Shown: positions 23,801-36,565, numbered from the stretch's first letter. The stretch is DNA of 64,000 nt from Nemertoderma westbladi (GCA_032718475.1 JAUCBJ010008372.1:23144-87143), one strand, 5' to 3'. The notes: a model not told the origin generated them from the letters alone. Program-made: numbers and translations.

Positions 23801-26800
23801 GACGTTACCAATCAAGGTTGAGAGGCTGCTGTTATAGACATTACCAATCAAGGATGAGAGGCTGCTGTTATAGACATTACCAATGAAGGATGAGAGGCTG
23901 CTGTAATAGACGATACCAATCAATGTAGAGGGGCTGCTGTTATAGACGTTACCAATCAAGGATGAGAGGCTGCTGTTATAGACATTACCAATCAAGGTAG
24001 AGGGGCTGCTGTTATAGACATTGCCAATGAAGGAGGAGAGGCTGCTGTTATAGACATTACCAATGAAGGTGGAGAGGCTGCTGTTATAGACGTTACCAAT
24101 CAAGGTAGAGGGGGTGCTGTTATAGACGTTACCATGAAGGTGAAAAGGCTGCTGTTATAGACATTACCAATCAAGGTAGAGGGGCTGCTGTTATAGACAT
24201 TGCCAATGAAGGTGGAGAGGCTGCTGTTATAGACGTTACCAATCAAGGTAGAGGGGGTGCTGTTATAGACGTTACCATGAAGGTGAAAAGGCTGCTGTTA
24301 TAGACATTACCAATCAAGGTAGAGGGGCTGCTGTTATAGACATTGCCAATGAAGGAGGAGAGGCTGCTGTTATAGACATTACCAATGAAGGTGAAGAGGC
24401 TGCTGTTATAGACGTTACCAATCAAGGATGAGAGGCTGCTGTTATAGACGTTACCAATCAAGGATGAGAGGCTGCTGTTATAGACATTACCAATAAAGGT
24501 GGAGAGGCTGCTGTTATAGACATTACCAATCAAGGTAGAGGGGGTGCTGTTATAGACATTACCAATCAAGGTAGAGGGGCTGCTGTTATAGACGATACCA
24601 ATCAAGGTAGAGAGGCTGCTGTTATAGACATTACCAATCAAGGTAGAGGGGGTGCTGTTATAGACATTACCAATGAAGGTGAAGAGGCTGCTGTTATAGA
24701 CGTTACCAATCAAGGATGAGAGGCTGCTGTTATAGACATTACCAATAAAGGTGGAGAGGCTGCTGTTATAGACATTACCAATCAAGGTAGAGGGGGTGCT
24801 GTTATAGACATTACCAATCAAGGTAGAGGGGCTGCTGTTATAGACGATACCAATCAAGGTAGAGAGGCTGCTGTTATAGACATTACCAATCAAGGTAGAG
24901 GGGGTGCTGTTATAGACATTACCAATCAAGGTAGAGGGGCTGCTGTTATAGACGATACCAATCAAGGTAGAGAGGCTGCTGTTATAGACATTACCAATGA
25001 AGGTAGAGAGGCTGCTGTTATATACGTTACCAATGAAGGTGGAGAGGCTGTTGTTATAAACGTTACCAATCAAGGATGAGAGGCTGCTGTAATAGACGAT
25101 ACCAATCAAGGTAGAGGGGCTGCTGTTATAGACGTTACCAATCAAGGATGAGAGGCTGCTGTTATAGACATTACCAATCAAGGTAGAGGGGCTGCTGTTA
25201 TAGACATTACCAATGAAGGTGGAGAGGCTGCTGTTATTGACGTTACCAATCAAGGATGAGAGGCTGCTGTTATAGACATTACCAATCAAGGTAGAGGGGC
25301 TGCTGTTATAGACATTACCAATGAAGGTGGAGAGGCTACTGTTATGGACGTTACCAATCAAGGATGAGAGGCTGCTGTTATAGACATTACCAATCAAGGT
25401 AGAGGGGCTGTTGTTATAGACGTTACCAATCAAGGTAGAGAGGCTGCAGTTATAGACATTGCCAATGAAGGAGGAGAGGCTGCTGTTATAGACGTTACCA
25501 ATCAAGGATGAGAGGCTGCTGTAATAGACGATACCAATCAAGATAGAGGGGCTGCTGTTATAGACATTACCAATGAAGGTGGAGAGGCTGCTGTTATAGA
25601 CATTACCAATCAAGGTAGAGAGGCTGCTGTTATAGACGTTACCATGAAGGTGGAGAGGCTGCTGTTATAAACGTTACCAATCAAGGTAGAGGGGGTGCTG
25701 TTATAGACATTACCAATGAAGGTGGAGAGGCTGCTGTTATAGACTTTACCAATCAAGGATGAGAGGCTGCTGTTATAAACGTTACCAATCAAGGATGAGA
25801 GGCTGCTGTTATAGACATTACCAATCAAGGTAGAGAGGCTGCTGTAATAGACGTTACCAATCAAGGTAGAGAGGCTGCTGTAATAGACGTTACCAATCAA
25901 GGTAGAGAGGCTGCTGTTATAAACGTTACCAATCAAGGATGAGAGGCTGCTGTTATAAACGTTACCAATCAAGGATGAGAGGCTGCTGTTATAGACATTA
26001 CCAATCAAGGTAGAGAGGCTGCTGTAATAGACGTTACCAATCAAGGTAGAGAGGCTGCTGTAATAGACGTTACCAATCAAGGTAGAGAGGCTGCTGTTAT
26101 AAACGTTACCAATCAAGGATGAGAGGCTGCTGTTATAAACGTTACCAATCAAGGATGAGAGGCTGCTGTTATAAACGTTACCAATCAAGGTAGAGGGGGT
26201 GCTGTTATAGACATTACCAATGAAGGTGGAGAGGCTGCTGTTATAGACTTTACCAATCAAGGATGAGAGGCTGCTGTTATAAACGTTACCAATCAAGGAT
26301 GAGAGGCTGCTGTTATAGACATTACCAATCAAGGTAGAGAGGCTGCTGTAATAGACGTTACCAATCAAGGTAGAGAGGCTGCTGTAATAGACGTTACCAA
26401 TCAAGGTAGAGAGGCTGCTGTTATAAACGTTACCAATCAAGGATGAGAGGCTGCTGTTATAAACGTTACCAATCAAGGATGAGAGGCTGCTGTTATAGAC
26501 ATTACCAATCAAGGTAGAGAGGCTGCTGTAATAGACGTTACCAATCAAGGTAGAGAGGCTGCTGTAATAGACGTTACCAATCAAGGTAGAGAGGCTGCTG
26601 TTATAAACGTTACCAATCAAGGATGAGAGGCTGCTGTTATAGACATTACCAATCAAGGTAGAGAGGCTGCTGTAATAGACGTTACCAATCAAGGTAGAGA
26701 GGCTGCTGTAATAGACGTTACCAATCAAGGTAGAGGGGGTGCTGTTATAAACGTTACCAATCAAGGTAGAGAGGCTGCTGTTATAGACATTACCAATGAA

Positions 26801-29800
26801 GGTGGAGAGGCTGCTGTTATAGACATTACCAATGAAGGTGGAGAGGCTGCTGTTATAGACGTTACCAATCAAGGATGAGAGGCTGCTGTTATAGACGTTA
26901 CCAATCAAGGATGAGAGGCTGCTATAATAGACGATACCAATCAAGGTAGAGAGGCTGCTGTAATAGACGTTACCAATCAAGGTAGAGAGGCTGCTGTAAT
27001 AGACGTTACCAATCAAGGTAGAGAGTCTGCTGTAATAGACGATACCAATCAAGGTAGAGAGGCTGCTGTTATAGACATTACCAATGAAGGTGAAGAGGCT
27101 GCTGTTATAAACGTTACCAATCAAGGTAGAGAGGCTGCTGTAATAGACATTGCCAATGAAGGAGGAGAGGCTGCTGTTATAGACATTACCAATGAAGGTG
27201 GAGAGGCTGCTGTTATAGACATTACCAATGAAGGTGGAGAGGCTGCTGTTATAAACGTTACCAATCAAGGTAGAGAGGCTGCTGTAATAGACATTGCCAA
27301 TGAAGGAGGAGAGGCTGCTGTTATAGACATTACCAATGAAGGTGGAGAGGCTGCTGTTATAGACATTACCAATGAAGGTGGAGAGGCTGCTGTTATAGAC
27401 GTTACCAATCAAGGATGAGAGGCTGCTGTAATAGACGATACCAATCAAGATAGAGGGGCTGCTGTTATAAACATTACCAATCAAGGTAGAGAGGCTGCTG
27501 TAATAGACGTTACCAATCAATATAGAGGGGCTGCTGTTATAAACATTACCAATCAAGGTAGAGAGGCTGCTGTTATAGACATTGCCAATGAAGGAGGAGA
27601 GGCTGCTGTTATAGACATTACCAATGAAGGTGGAGAGGCTGCTGTTATAGACATTACCAATGAAGGTGGAGAGGCTGCTGTTATAGACGTTACCAATCAA
27701 GGATGAGAGGCTGCTGTTATAGACGTTACCAATCAAGGATGAGAGGCTGCTGTAATAGACGATACCAATCAAGATAGAGGGGCTGCTGTTATAAACATTA
27801 CCAATCAAGGTAGAGAGGCTGCTGTAATAGACGTTACCAATCAAGATAGAGGGGCTGCTGTTATAAACATTACCAATCAAGGTAGAGAGGCTGCTGTAAT
27901 AGACGTTACCAATCAAGGTAGAGAGGCTGCTGTTATAAACGTTACCAATCAAGGTAGAGAGGCTGCTGTTATAAACGTTACCAATCAAGGTAGAGGGGCT
28001 GCTGTTATAGACGTTACCAATGAAGGTGGAGAGGCTGCTGTTATAGACGTTACCAATGAAGGTGGAGAGGCTGCTGTTATAGACGTTACCAATCAAGGAT
28101 GATAGGCTGCTGTAATAGACGTTACCAATCAAGGTAGAGAGGCTGCTGTAATAGACGATAGCAATGAAGGTGGAGAGGCTGCTGTTATAGACGTTACCAA
28201 TCAAGGATGAGAGGCTGCTGTAATAGATGTTACCAATCAAGGTAGAGAGGCTGCTGTAATAGACGTTACCAATGAAGGTGGAGAGGCTGCTGTTATAGAC
28301 GTTACCAATCAAGGATGAGAGGCTGCTGTAATAGACGTTACCAATCAAGGATGAGAGGCTGCTGTAATAGACGATACCAATCAAGATAGAGGGGCTGCTG
28401 TTATAGACATTACCAATCAAGGTAGAGGGGCTGCTGTTATAGACATTACCAATGAAGGTGGAGAGGCTGCTGTTATAGACGTTACCAATCAAGGATGAGA
28501 GTCTGCTGTTATAGAAATTACCAATCAAGGTAGAGGGGCTGCTGTTATAGACATTACCAATGAAGGTGGAGAGTCTGCTGTTATAGACGTTACCAATCAA
28601 GGATGAGAGGCTGCTGTTATAGACGTTATCAATCAAGGTAGAGGGGGTGCTGTTATAGACGTTACCAATCAAGGTAGAGGGGGTGCTGTTATAGACGTTA
28701 CCAATCAAGGTAGAGGGGTGCTGTTATAGACATTACCAATGAAGGTGGAGAGGCTGCTGTTATAGACGTTACCAATCAAGGTAGAGGGGGTGCTGTTATA
28801 GACGTTACCAATCAAGGTAGAGGGGGTGCTGTTATAGACGTTACCAATCAAGGTAGAGGGGGTGCTGTTATAGACATTACCAATGAAGGTGGAGAGGCTG
28901 CTGTTATAGACGTTACCAATCAAGGTAGAGGGAGTGCTGTTATAGACATTACCAATGAAGGTAGAGAGGTTGCTGTTATAGACGTTACCAATCAAGGTTG
29001 AGAGGCTGCTGTTATAGACGTTACCAACCAAGGTAGAGAGGCTGATGTAATAGACGATACCAATCAAGGTAGAGGGGGTGCTGTTATAAACGTTACCAAT
29101 CAAGGTAGAGCGGGTGCTGTTATAGAAATTACCAATGATGGTAGAGAGGCTGCTGTTATAGACGTTACCAATCAAGGTTGAGAGGCTGCTGTAATAGACG
29201 ATACCAATCAACGTAGAGGGGGTGCTGTTATAGACATTACCAATGAAGGTGGAGAGGCTGCTGTTATAGACGTTACCAATCAAGGTAGAGAGGCTGCTGT
29301 TATAGACATTACCAATCAAGGTAGAGGGGGTGCTGTTATAGACGTTACCAATCAAGCTAGAGGGAGTGCTGTTATAAACGTTACCAATCAAGGTAGAGGG
29401 GGTGCTGTTATAGACATTACCAATGAAGGTGGAGAGGCTGCTGTTATAGACGTTACCAATCAAGGTAGAGGGAGTGCTGTTATAGACATTACCAATGAAG
29501 GTAGAGAGGTTGCTGTTATAGACGTTACCAATCAAGGTTGAGAGGCTGCTGTAATAGATGATACCAATCAAGGGAGAGGGGCTGCTGTTATAGACATTAC
29601 CAATGAAGGTGGAGAGGCTGCTGTTATAGACGTTACCAATCAAGGTAGAGGGAGTGCTGTTATAGACATTACCAATGAAGGTAGAGAGGTTGCTGTTATA
29701 GACGTTACCAATCAAGGTTGAGAGGCTGCTGTTATAGACGTTACCAATCAAGGTAGAGAGGCTGATGTAATAGACGATACCAATCAAGGTAGAGGGGGTG

Positions 29801-30175
29801 CTGTTATAAACGTTACCAATCAAGGTAGAGGGAGTGCTGTTATAGACATTACCAATGAAGGTAGAGAGGTTGCTGTTATAGACGTTACCAATCAAGGTTG
29901 AGAGGCTGCTGTTATAGACGTTACCAATCAAGGTTGAGAGGCTGCTGTAATAGATGATACCAATCAAGGGAGAGGGGCTGCTGTTATAGACATTACCAAT
30001 GAAGGTGGAGAGGCTGCTGTTATAGACGTTACCAATCAAGGTTGAGAGGCTGCTGTTATAAACGTTACCAATCAAGGTAGAGAGGCTGCAGTTATAGACA
30101 TTACCAATCAAGATAGAGAGTCTGCTGTTATTGACATTACCAATCAAGGTGGAGAGGCTGCTGTTATTAACATTA
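17750..30175. repeat. 36-bp minisatellite, about 345 copies
   Basis: On the plus strand, in phase with the gene's tail, the unit reads EAAVIDITNQGR (12 codons). Recurrent variants are gtt/gta before ata, gacatt/gacgtt/gacgat, caa/gaa, and ggtaga/ggtgga/ggatga/ggttga. The last two create TGA stops in this frame. Higher-order structure is clear: a five-unit (180-bp) block repeats at 25741-26160 and 26281-26640, and a gaagctagagag marker recurs at 18550, 19270, 19950, 20250, 21689 and 22373. Phase breaks occur at 19386, 24133, 24275, 25642 and ~28715. The minus-strand frame (IGNVYNSSLSTL) is open for thousands of bases only because the unit has no stop in that frame. Confidence 0.95.
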
Positions 30176-30176
30176 C

Positions 30177-31037
30177 CCGGATCCACAGCTGGTCAATAAA
30201 GTGAAGTGTTATCTTAATAATTCATTGCAGGAATTCCTTAAACAAATTCGAATAAAAAACATTTCGTTTAGTTTTCATTTAAAATGTCAATGTAATTCAA
30301 AATGCGAACAGCACAATGAAATTAACTGTAGAGAAGAAATTGGTTTCCATTTTATTAAAATATTTAAAAAATTATGAAAATATTTCAGATAATAAAGTCA
30401 AATGTAAGTTTCATAAACATATGGAAAGCAACTTAATAAGAGAAAAATATACAGGTGATTTAAGTTCACATTGGAAGAAAATAACGTCTAAGGAGAATGA
30501 ACTTCTAGATAAACTAGAAATATTAGAACTAAACTTATAATTTTCTTAGAAGCTAAGCGAACTTTGTCTCGGGATGTTTTATCTATAATTAACTCGAAAC
30601 CAAATGTATTCAGTAAAATAAAGACTTTATTGGAGGCAATAAAATGGGGTACAGAAAATAATTACGGAATATTTATTGAAGGATTAAAGGAAACATATCA
30701 AACTCATATAGTAAATATTTTAGAGGATAAAACAACAGATGATGATAAAAAGTTTCCGTTGATACTAACTAAATATAAGTTTGTTTTAGTTAATAGAATC
30801 GAACCAAACTTGGTAATAAAATTACTTTGTAGGAAACAAGTGTTTAGGGATTCTATAGCTGAATCAATCAATAGTAAAGAATCCACATTGGCAAAGAATA
30901 ATGAACTGGTCAACGCGATAATTAGAAGGTCATTCAACGATTTTCTTACATTCTGTCAATGTCTGAGAGACACAAATCAGGTTCAAATAGCTGATATCCT
31001 GACTACAGCTGTACATAATTTAGATGATTTAGTCTAA
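30177..31037 (+). pseudogene. Decayed 3' copy of the ROCO/CARD gene (from about residue 835 onward)
   Basis: Immediately after the minisatellite, the frame PDPQLVNKVKCYLNN aligns with PDPDIVNKVNHFINT of the upstream gene. It then follows KNISFSFHLKCQCNSKCEQH against KNISFDFEIKCECNAKCDQH, preserving the Cys/His cluster. The frame stops near 30376, continues in another frame at 30316-30540 (LSSHWKKIT, LLDKLEILEL), and returns to the first frame at 30564-31037. That last part carries both CARD-like modules (EAIKWGTENNYGIFIEGL and DFLTFCQCLRDTNQ). Two compensating frameshifts and the lack of the winged helix, Roc and COR mark it as a broken, 5'-truncated paralogue. A spliced 3' exon of a larger gene is a less likely alternative. 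Substitutions spread throughout show that it is not a recent copy. Confidence 0.8.
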
Positions 31038-31806
31038 ATATAAAAATAATTATATACAATTTTCAATGTTTAATTTTGTTACCAACCAGAGATAAATAAT
31101 GTATTGGATATGATGGGAATATATCCCATAATAATGTTATTTAGCAAGAATGGTAAGGATAATATTTCATAATTATTTTTTACTTATAATGCCAGTCAGG
31201 GCCGGACACACAATTTCTACTAGCATTTTATAGCTATTCGTGTCCGACCTACCATCCACTATATTAAATATATAAAATTTAGTGCAATTTCTATTATATT
31301 ATGGTAAATATACATTCAAGTTAAAGTTTAATGATTATTTTATTAAGTTTTCTCTTTTATAGATGGAAATACGAATATCTCCTGATCTCGGAATCGTAAA
31401 CCAGTAAACTGTCAGGCTCTGAACCAAATCAAACAACCGCCTAAATTATAAAACAGACTTGAAATCTTTTAGTATCGCCGATCCGATAAGATAACCCCGA
31501 TTCTGGACTGTAATGAACCGACATGATTTGTTCCTTATCAGATATTCGTCGTAGTCTGGGAAACCAGGAAATCTGGAAACACAAACCTGGAATCTACTGG
31601 AACTCAAATATTAGTGGCTTAAAACGGAGATGTTGGAACCAAATTACTTGGAACACAATTATCGAAAACTTCAGAATAAGTTAGTAATAAATTGTTACAT
31701 GGAATATATCCTACAGTCGGTGTCTCAAAGTGTAATCTGGTATTACCGTTATTTTGAATACATTATTAATAAATTATATTATTTCTACTTATTTTATAGG
31801 TAGAGC
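31038..31806. other. AT-rich spacer with one imperfect hairpin
   Basis: No coding potential is seen. GGCCGGACAC near 31202 and GTGTCCGACC near 31240 form a nearly perfect inverted pair around an AT-rich loop. The segment from 31560 has loose echoes of a ctggaaacacaaacctggaatcta phrase. Nothing else is recognised. Confidence 0.5.
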
Positions 31807-33985
31807 TCATAAACTCTATCCACCAACCCATCGGAACCATAATCTCTATTCACCCACCCATCAGAACCATAAACTCTATTCACCAACCCATCAGAACCAT
31901 AAACTCTATCCACCAACCCATCGGAACCATAAACTCTATCCACCAACCCATCGGAACCATAAACTCTATCCACGAGCCCATCGGAACTATAAACTCTATC
32001 CACCAACCCATCGGAACCATAAACTCTATCCACCAACCCATCGGAACCATAAACTCTATCCACGAGCCCATCGGAACTATAAACTCTATCCACCAACCCA
32101 TCGGAACCATAAACTCTATCCACCAACCCATCGGAACCATAAACTCTATCCACCAACCCATCGGAACCATAAACTCTATCCACCAACCCATCGGAAACAT
32201 AAACTCTATCCACCAACCCATCGGAACCATAAACTCTATCCACCAACCCATCAGAACCATAAACTCTATCCACCAACCCATCGGAACCATAAACTCTATC
32301 CACCAACCCATCGGAACTATAAACTCTATCCACCAACCCATCGGAACCATAAACTCTATCCACTAACCCATCGGAACCATAAACTCTATTCACCAACCCA
32401 TCAGAACCATAAACTCTATCCACCAACCCATCGGAACCATAAACTCTATCCACCAACCCATCGGAACCATAAACTCTATCCACCAACCCATCGGAACGTT
32501 AAACTCTATCCACCAACCCATCGGAACCATAATCTCTATTCACCAACCCATCAGAACCATAAACTCTATCCACCAACCCATCAGAACCATAAACTCTATT
32601 CACCAACCCATCAGAACCATAAACTCTATCCACCAACCCATCGGAACCATAAACTCTATCCACCAACCCATCGGAACCATAAACTCTATCCACCAACCCA
32701 TCGGAACTATAAACTCTATCCACCAACCCATCGGAACCATAAACTCTATCCACCAACCCATCGGAACCAAAAACTATATCCACCAACCCATCGGAACCAT
32801 AAACTCTATCCACCAACCCATCGGAAACATAAACTCTATCCACCAACCCATCGGAACCATAAACTCTATCCACCAACCCATCGGAACCATAAACTCTATC
32901 CACCAACCCATCGGAACCATAAACTCTATCCACCAACCCATCGGAACTATAAACTCTATCCACTAACCCATCGGAACCATAAACTCTATCCACTAACCCA
33001 TCGGAACCATAAACTCTATCCACCAACCCATCGGAACCATAAACTCTATCCACCAACCCATCGGAACCATAAACTCTATCCACCAACCCATCGGAACCAT
33101 AAACTCTATCCACCAACCCATCGGAACCATAAACTCTATCCACCAACCCATCAGAACCATAAACTCTCCCGTAACCCATCGGAACGTTAAACTCTATCCA
33201 CCAACCCATCGGATCCATAAACTCTATCCACCAACCCATCGGATCCATAAACTCTATCCACCAACCCATCAGAACCATAAACTCTATCATCCAACCCATC
33301 AGAACCATAAACTCTCCAGTAACCCATCGGAACGTTAAACTCTATCCACCAACCCATCGGATCCATAAACTCTATCCACCAACCCATCGGAACCATAAAC
33401 TCTATCCACCAACCCATCGGAACCATAAACTCTATCCACCAACCCATTGGAACAATACACTCTATCCACCAACCCATCGGAACCATAAACTCTATCCACC
33501 AACCGATCGGAACCATAAACTCTATCCACCAACCCATCGGAACCATAAACTCTATCCACCAACCCATCGGAACCATAAACTCTATCCACCAACCCATCAG
33601 AACCATAAAATCTCCAGTAACCCATCGGAACGTTAAACTCTATCCACCAACCCATCGGATCCATAAACTCTATCCACCAACCCATTGGAACCATAAACTC
33701 TATTCACCAACCCATCAGAACCATAAACTCTATCCACAAACCCATCAGAACCATAAACTATATTCACCAACCCATCGGAACCATAAACTCTATCCACCAA
33801 CCCATCGGGAACCATAAACTCTATCCACCAATCCATCGGACTCATAAACTCTGTCCAGTAACCCATCGGAACCATAAACTCTATCCACCAACCCATCGGA
33901 ACCATAACCTCTCTCCACCAACCCATCGGAACCATAAACTCTATCCACCAACCCATCCGAACCATAAACTCTGTCCACTAAACCA
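31807..33985. repeat. 30-bp minisatellite, about 72 copies
   Basis: The unit is CACCAACCCATCGGAACCAT followed by AAACTCTATC. Variants (cagaacc, ggaacta, ggaaaca, ggaacgtt, cactaacc, cacgagcc) are scattered through it. From 33165 a higher-order marker, CCAGTAACCCATCGGAACGTT-like, recurs at 33167, 33316 and 33613. The array decays at its right end (33830-33985). Because 30 is a multiple of three and the unit lacks stops, several frames on both strands are open (KLYPPTHRNH, VDRVYGSDGL, MGWWIEFMVP). None is supported as a gene. Confidence 0.95.
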
Positions 33986-35067
33986 TCTGAGTTATAAGAT
34001 TCGGCAACTGAACTGGATCTTAATTACTGGTAAGTAATAATTATATGATCTTTTTGCCTTTGCTTGGTCACAGTGCAAACCTATCATCGAACATTCGTCA
34101 ATAAACATATTTCTATACATTAAACTATGATATACTAGATATATAGTATATTGCATGTCACAGTTATATAAATTAAATGAAACTAAAACATGAGTAGACT
34201 AGTCTATGTCACTAATACACGTTGTGGGGTCTTCGAGCAGCACGTGTTCAAATGTTCAATGACTGAACAGCGAATAATTAACAAATTTATGAGAGAATCA
34301 TTGACCAGCTACCGACAGACCAATATTGTGACATATATTTTAGTTTAATGTTTGATTCAATTAAAGGCACAAATTAAAAAGGCTACAAATATATAGGGTT
34401 GAATAATTAAATTAGTCACCCATTAAAAGGTAGCCAAATATAAGTTGCAATCTATATAAATTTTTTAATTCAGTAGTGTGCGTGTGTTGTGTATTGATTC
34501 CGTAGATTTCATGTTGAAATAGCGTTCATTAATTTAATTTCTATTTAATTATTCAGGCATACTAATACACACATTAAATTAGTTCGTGTGTGTTAAGTGT
34601 GTAAGATTTGATTGTTTCGTCACGAAACCATTAGGGCTCAGAAACTGACGAATTCTTTGCGAATTTCGCAAACGTCGCAAACTTCGGGAATTTGTTCTAC
34701 AATTTTGACTCCTTAAGCAAAAGTGTCCCGAATGAGTTTGTTAACTTTTATTTTTTTGTGATTTTGAGTGCTTTTTTATATTAGTGAATGTTCTAGAACC
34801 GTAGTATTTTTTACTAGCTAGTAATTTTTGGAAATTATTTTGGTCATTAATATATTCTTCAACAGTTTAACCTGAAATATCATGGACTTTCACATTTTTT
34901 ATAGTTTCAAAAAAAACTAGCTAGCAAAAAAACACTAGCTATCATAAAAAACATATCTACTAATGTTGTAGAACTTTCACCAATACCAAAAAAATTAAAA
35001 AACTCTAAAAAAAGGATTGGTGAAAAATGGCTGGGGTGTCGACAGGGCGAAGTAGGGACCGTCTTGC
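33986..35067. other. AT-rich unique DNA, nothing recognised
   Basis: No reading frame, RNA gene or repeat family is evident. The segment 34900-35030 is A-rich with short repeated actagcta motifs. The minus-strand frame at 34907-35152 overlaps the hairpin element end and has no recognisable content. Confidence 0.5.
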
Positions 35068-35140
35068 TTAACCCCTTAGAGCCTAATGACGTCCACTGCA
35101 CGTCACCATGGACATCACGAGGACGTGCAGTGGACGTCAT
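35068..35140. mobile_element. Possible piggyBac-like terminus with a perfect 19-bp stem hairpin
   Basis: TTAA at 35068-35071 is followed by CCCCTTAGAGCC and then a perfect inverted repeat. The arm at 35086-35104 (ATGACGTCCACTGCACGTC) is the exact reverse complement of 35122-35140, around a 17-nt loop. TTAA plus a CCC(C)TT start and a subterminal hairpin resemble one end of a piggyBac-type element. No matching opposite end was found nearby, so a truncated end or a solo hairpin is possible. Confidence 0.5.
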
Positions 35141-35312
35141 GCTGGAATACATGTTTTATTGGAAGGCTCTTGGAGTAGGTATACTGGTGGATAGTATTAA
35201 TGACATTTATTGCTCTTCATGGCAAAAAATCCATTCTGTACTGTAGATAGGCTGTATTGTAGACTGTATTATTAGTGTTAGGTATATGGCGTAATGCCAA
35301 CCACAGTACAGT

Positions 35313-35855
35313 AGTTCAGACTGACAGAGAGACCGACAGACAGACAGAATAGATTTATGTAAACGTGTAAACTGACATCAGAAATGAAATCAGCAACCCT
35401 TAAAACCCCCATAGCGAGAATGTTGATTAGTTAGTATACTTTCTTAAGTTTTCACAGACTGTCTGACAGAAAGACCGACAGCCAGACAGACTAGATTTTA
35501 TTAAACGTGAAAACTGACATCTAAAATAAAATCAGCACCCATTAAAACCCCCATAACGAGAATGTTAGTTAGTTTGTATTCTTTTTTAAGTTTTGACAAA
35601 CTGACTGGCTGACAGAAAGACCGACAAACAGACAGACTAGATTTATGTAAACCTGAAAACTGACATCAGAAATGAAATCAGCACCCCTTAAAACCCCCAT
35701 AGCGAGGATGTTAGTTAATTTGAATTATCTTTTAAGTTTTGACAGACTGACTGACAGAATGACCGACAGACAGACAGACTAGATTTATGTAAACGTGAAA
35801 ACTGACATCAGAAATGTAATCAGCACTCCTTAAAACCCCCATAGCGAGAATGTTA
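35313..35855. repeat. Four ~142-bp tandem repeats
   Basis: The phrase gaccgacagacagacag recurs at 35331, 35472, 35620 and 35760. It is followed each time by tagatttatgtaaacg, ctgacatcagaaatgaaatcagca and aaaacccccatagcgagaatgtta. Copies differ by substitutions and small indels, so the array is fairly old. Confidence 0.88.
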
Positions 35856-36524
35856 GCGACAAGTTTTTATTAACCATATTTCGTAAGATATATTTTAAAA
35901 CATTTATTTATTAATAATGCAGATGTATACTGAATAAATGTAAACTGAATAACCAGATAACGGAAAGACAAACCGAATTGAAACTTTTAATTACTAATAA
36001 TAATAATTGTGGTGAGAGGTGATGGAAATCAAGAATATATGTTATGTTATAGAGCACGCGTTGGTAGGCACAGGCAAATGAATTGATGTCTGTTGAGATG
36101 TATTGAAGGAGCACTATTCCTTCTACTGCACTACTATGTCCTTGTGTACTAGCCTAGGCACTGGCTTGGTCAAAGACTTTAGCTTGCAGTAATGTAAAAC
36201 TTCAAGAAAAATTATTGGGCACGGCTGCCCTTGCCATGCCTTAGGCTCTATGGGGGAGAATGGAATCAGCGTATGAATTTACAATGTTAATTATGTTTAA
36301 ATCAATTAAAAATACATTTATTAACGCAAATCACTTGAAAAAATAAAAAACTATAATGGGATGGGGTACATGGATTCCAGATATCTAATTTCTGTGCAAA
36401 ATAACTTTAATCGTATGGTGCTAAACAATTAATTTCCATGGAGAGATCGTTCAAAATGACCCAACCATACAATTTAGCTGAAGATATTAACTTCGATTAT
36501 GGCTTCCGACATTCATGGCTTCCG
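35856..36524. other. AT-rich unique DNA, nothing recognised
   Basis: No domain-bearing frame is present on either strand. A short direct repeat ggcttccgacattcatggcttccgac lies at its right edge, just before the AC microsatellite. Confidence 0.45.
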
Positions 36525-36565
36525 ACACACACACACACACACCCCATCACACACACACACACACA
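36525..36565. repeat. (AC)n microsatellite, interrupted once
   Basis: Two AC runs are separated by cccatc. On the minus strand this is a (TG)n tract lying 3' of the retrotransposon fragment at 36643-36882. It may be that element's simple-repeat tail. Confidence 0.85.

Noticed and set aside
18042-30186. Six long minus-strand frames (446-1032 residues) of IGNVYNSSLSTL-type repeats
   Set aside because: The 36-bp unit has no stop in that frame, so any long array stays open. Variation is non-synonymous in this frame as much as in the other. The frames begin and end only where the array slips phase. No start context or non-repeat domain exists.
31754-33978. Repeat frames on both strands of the 30-bp array (KLYPPTHRNH, VDRVYGSDGL, MGWWIEFMVP)
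   Set aside because: Several overlapping frames on both strands are open simultaneously, which is a property of a stop-free 3n-length unit and not of a gene.
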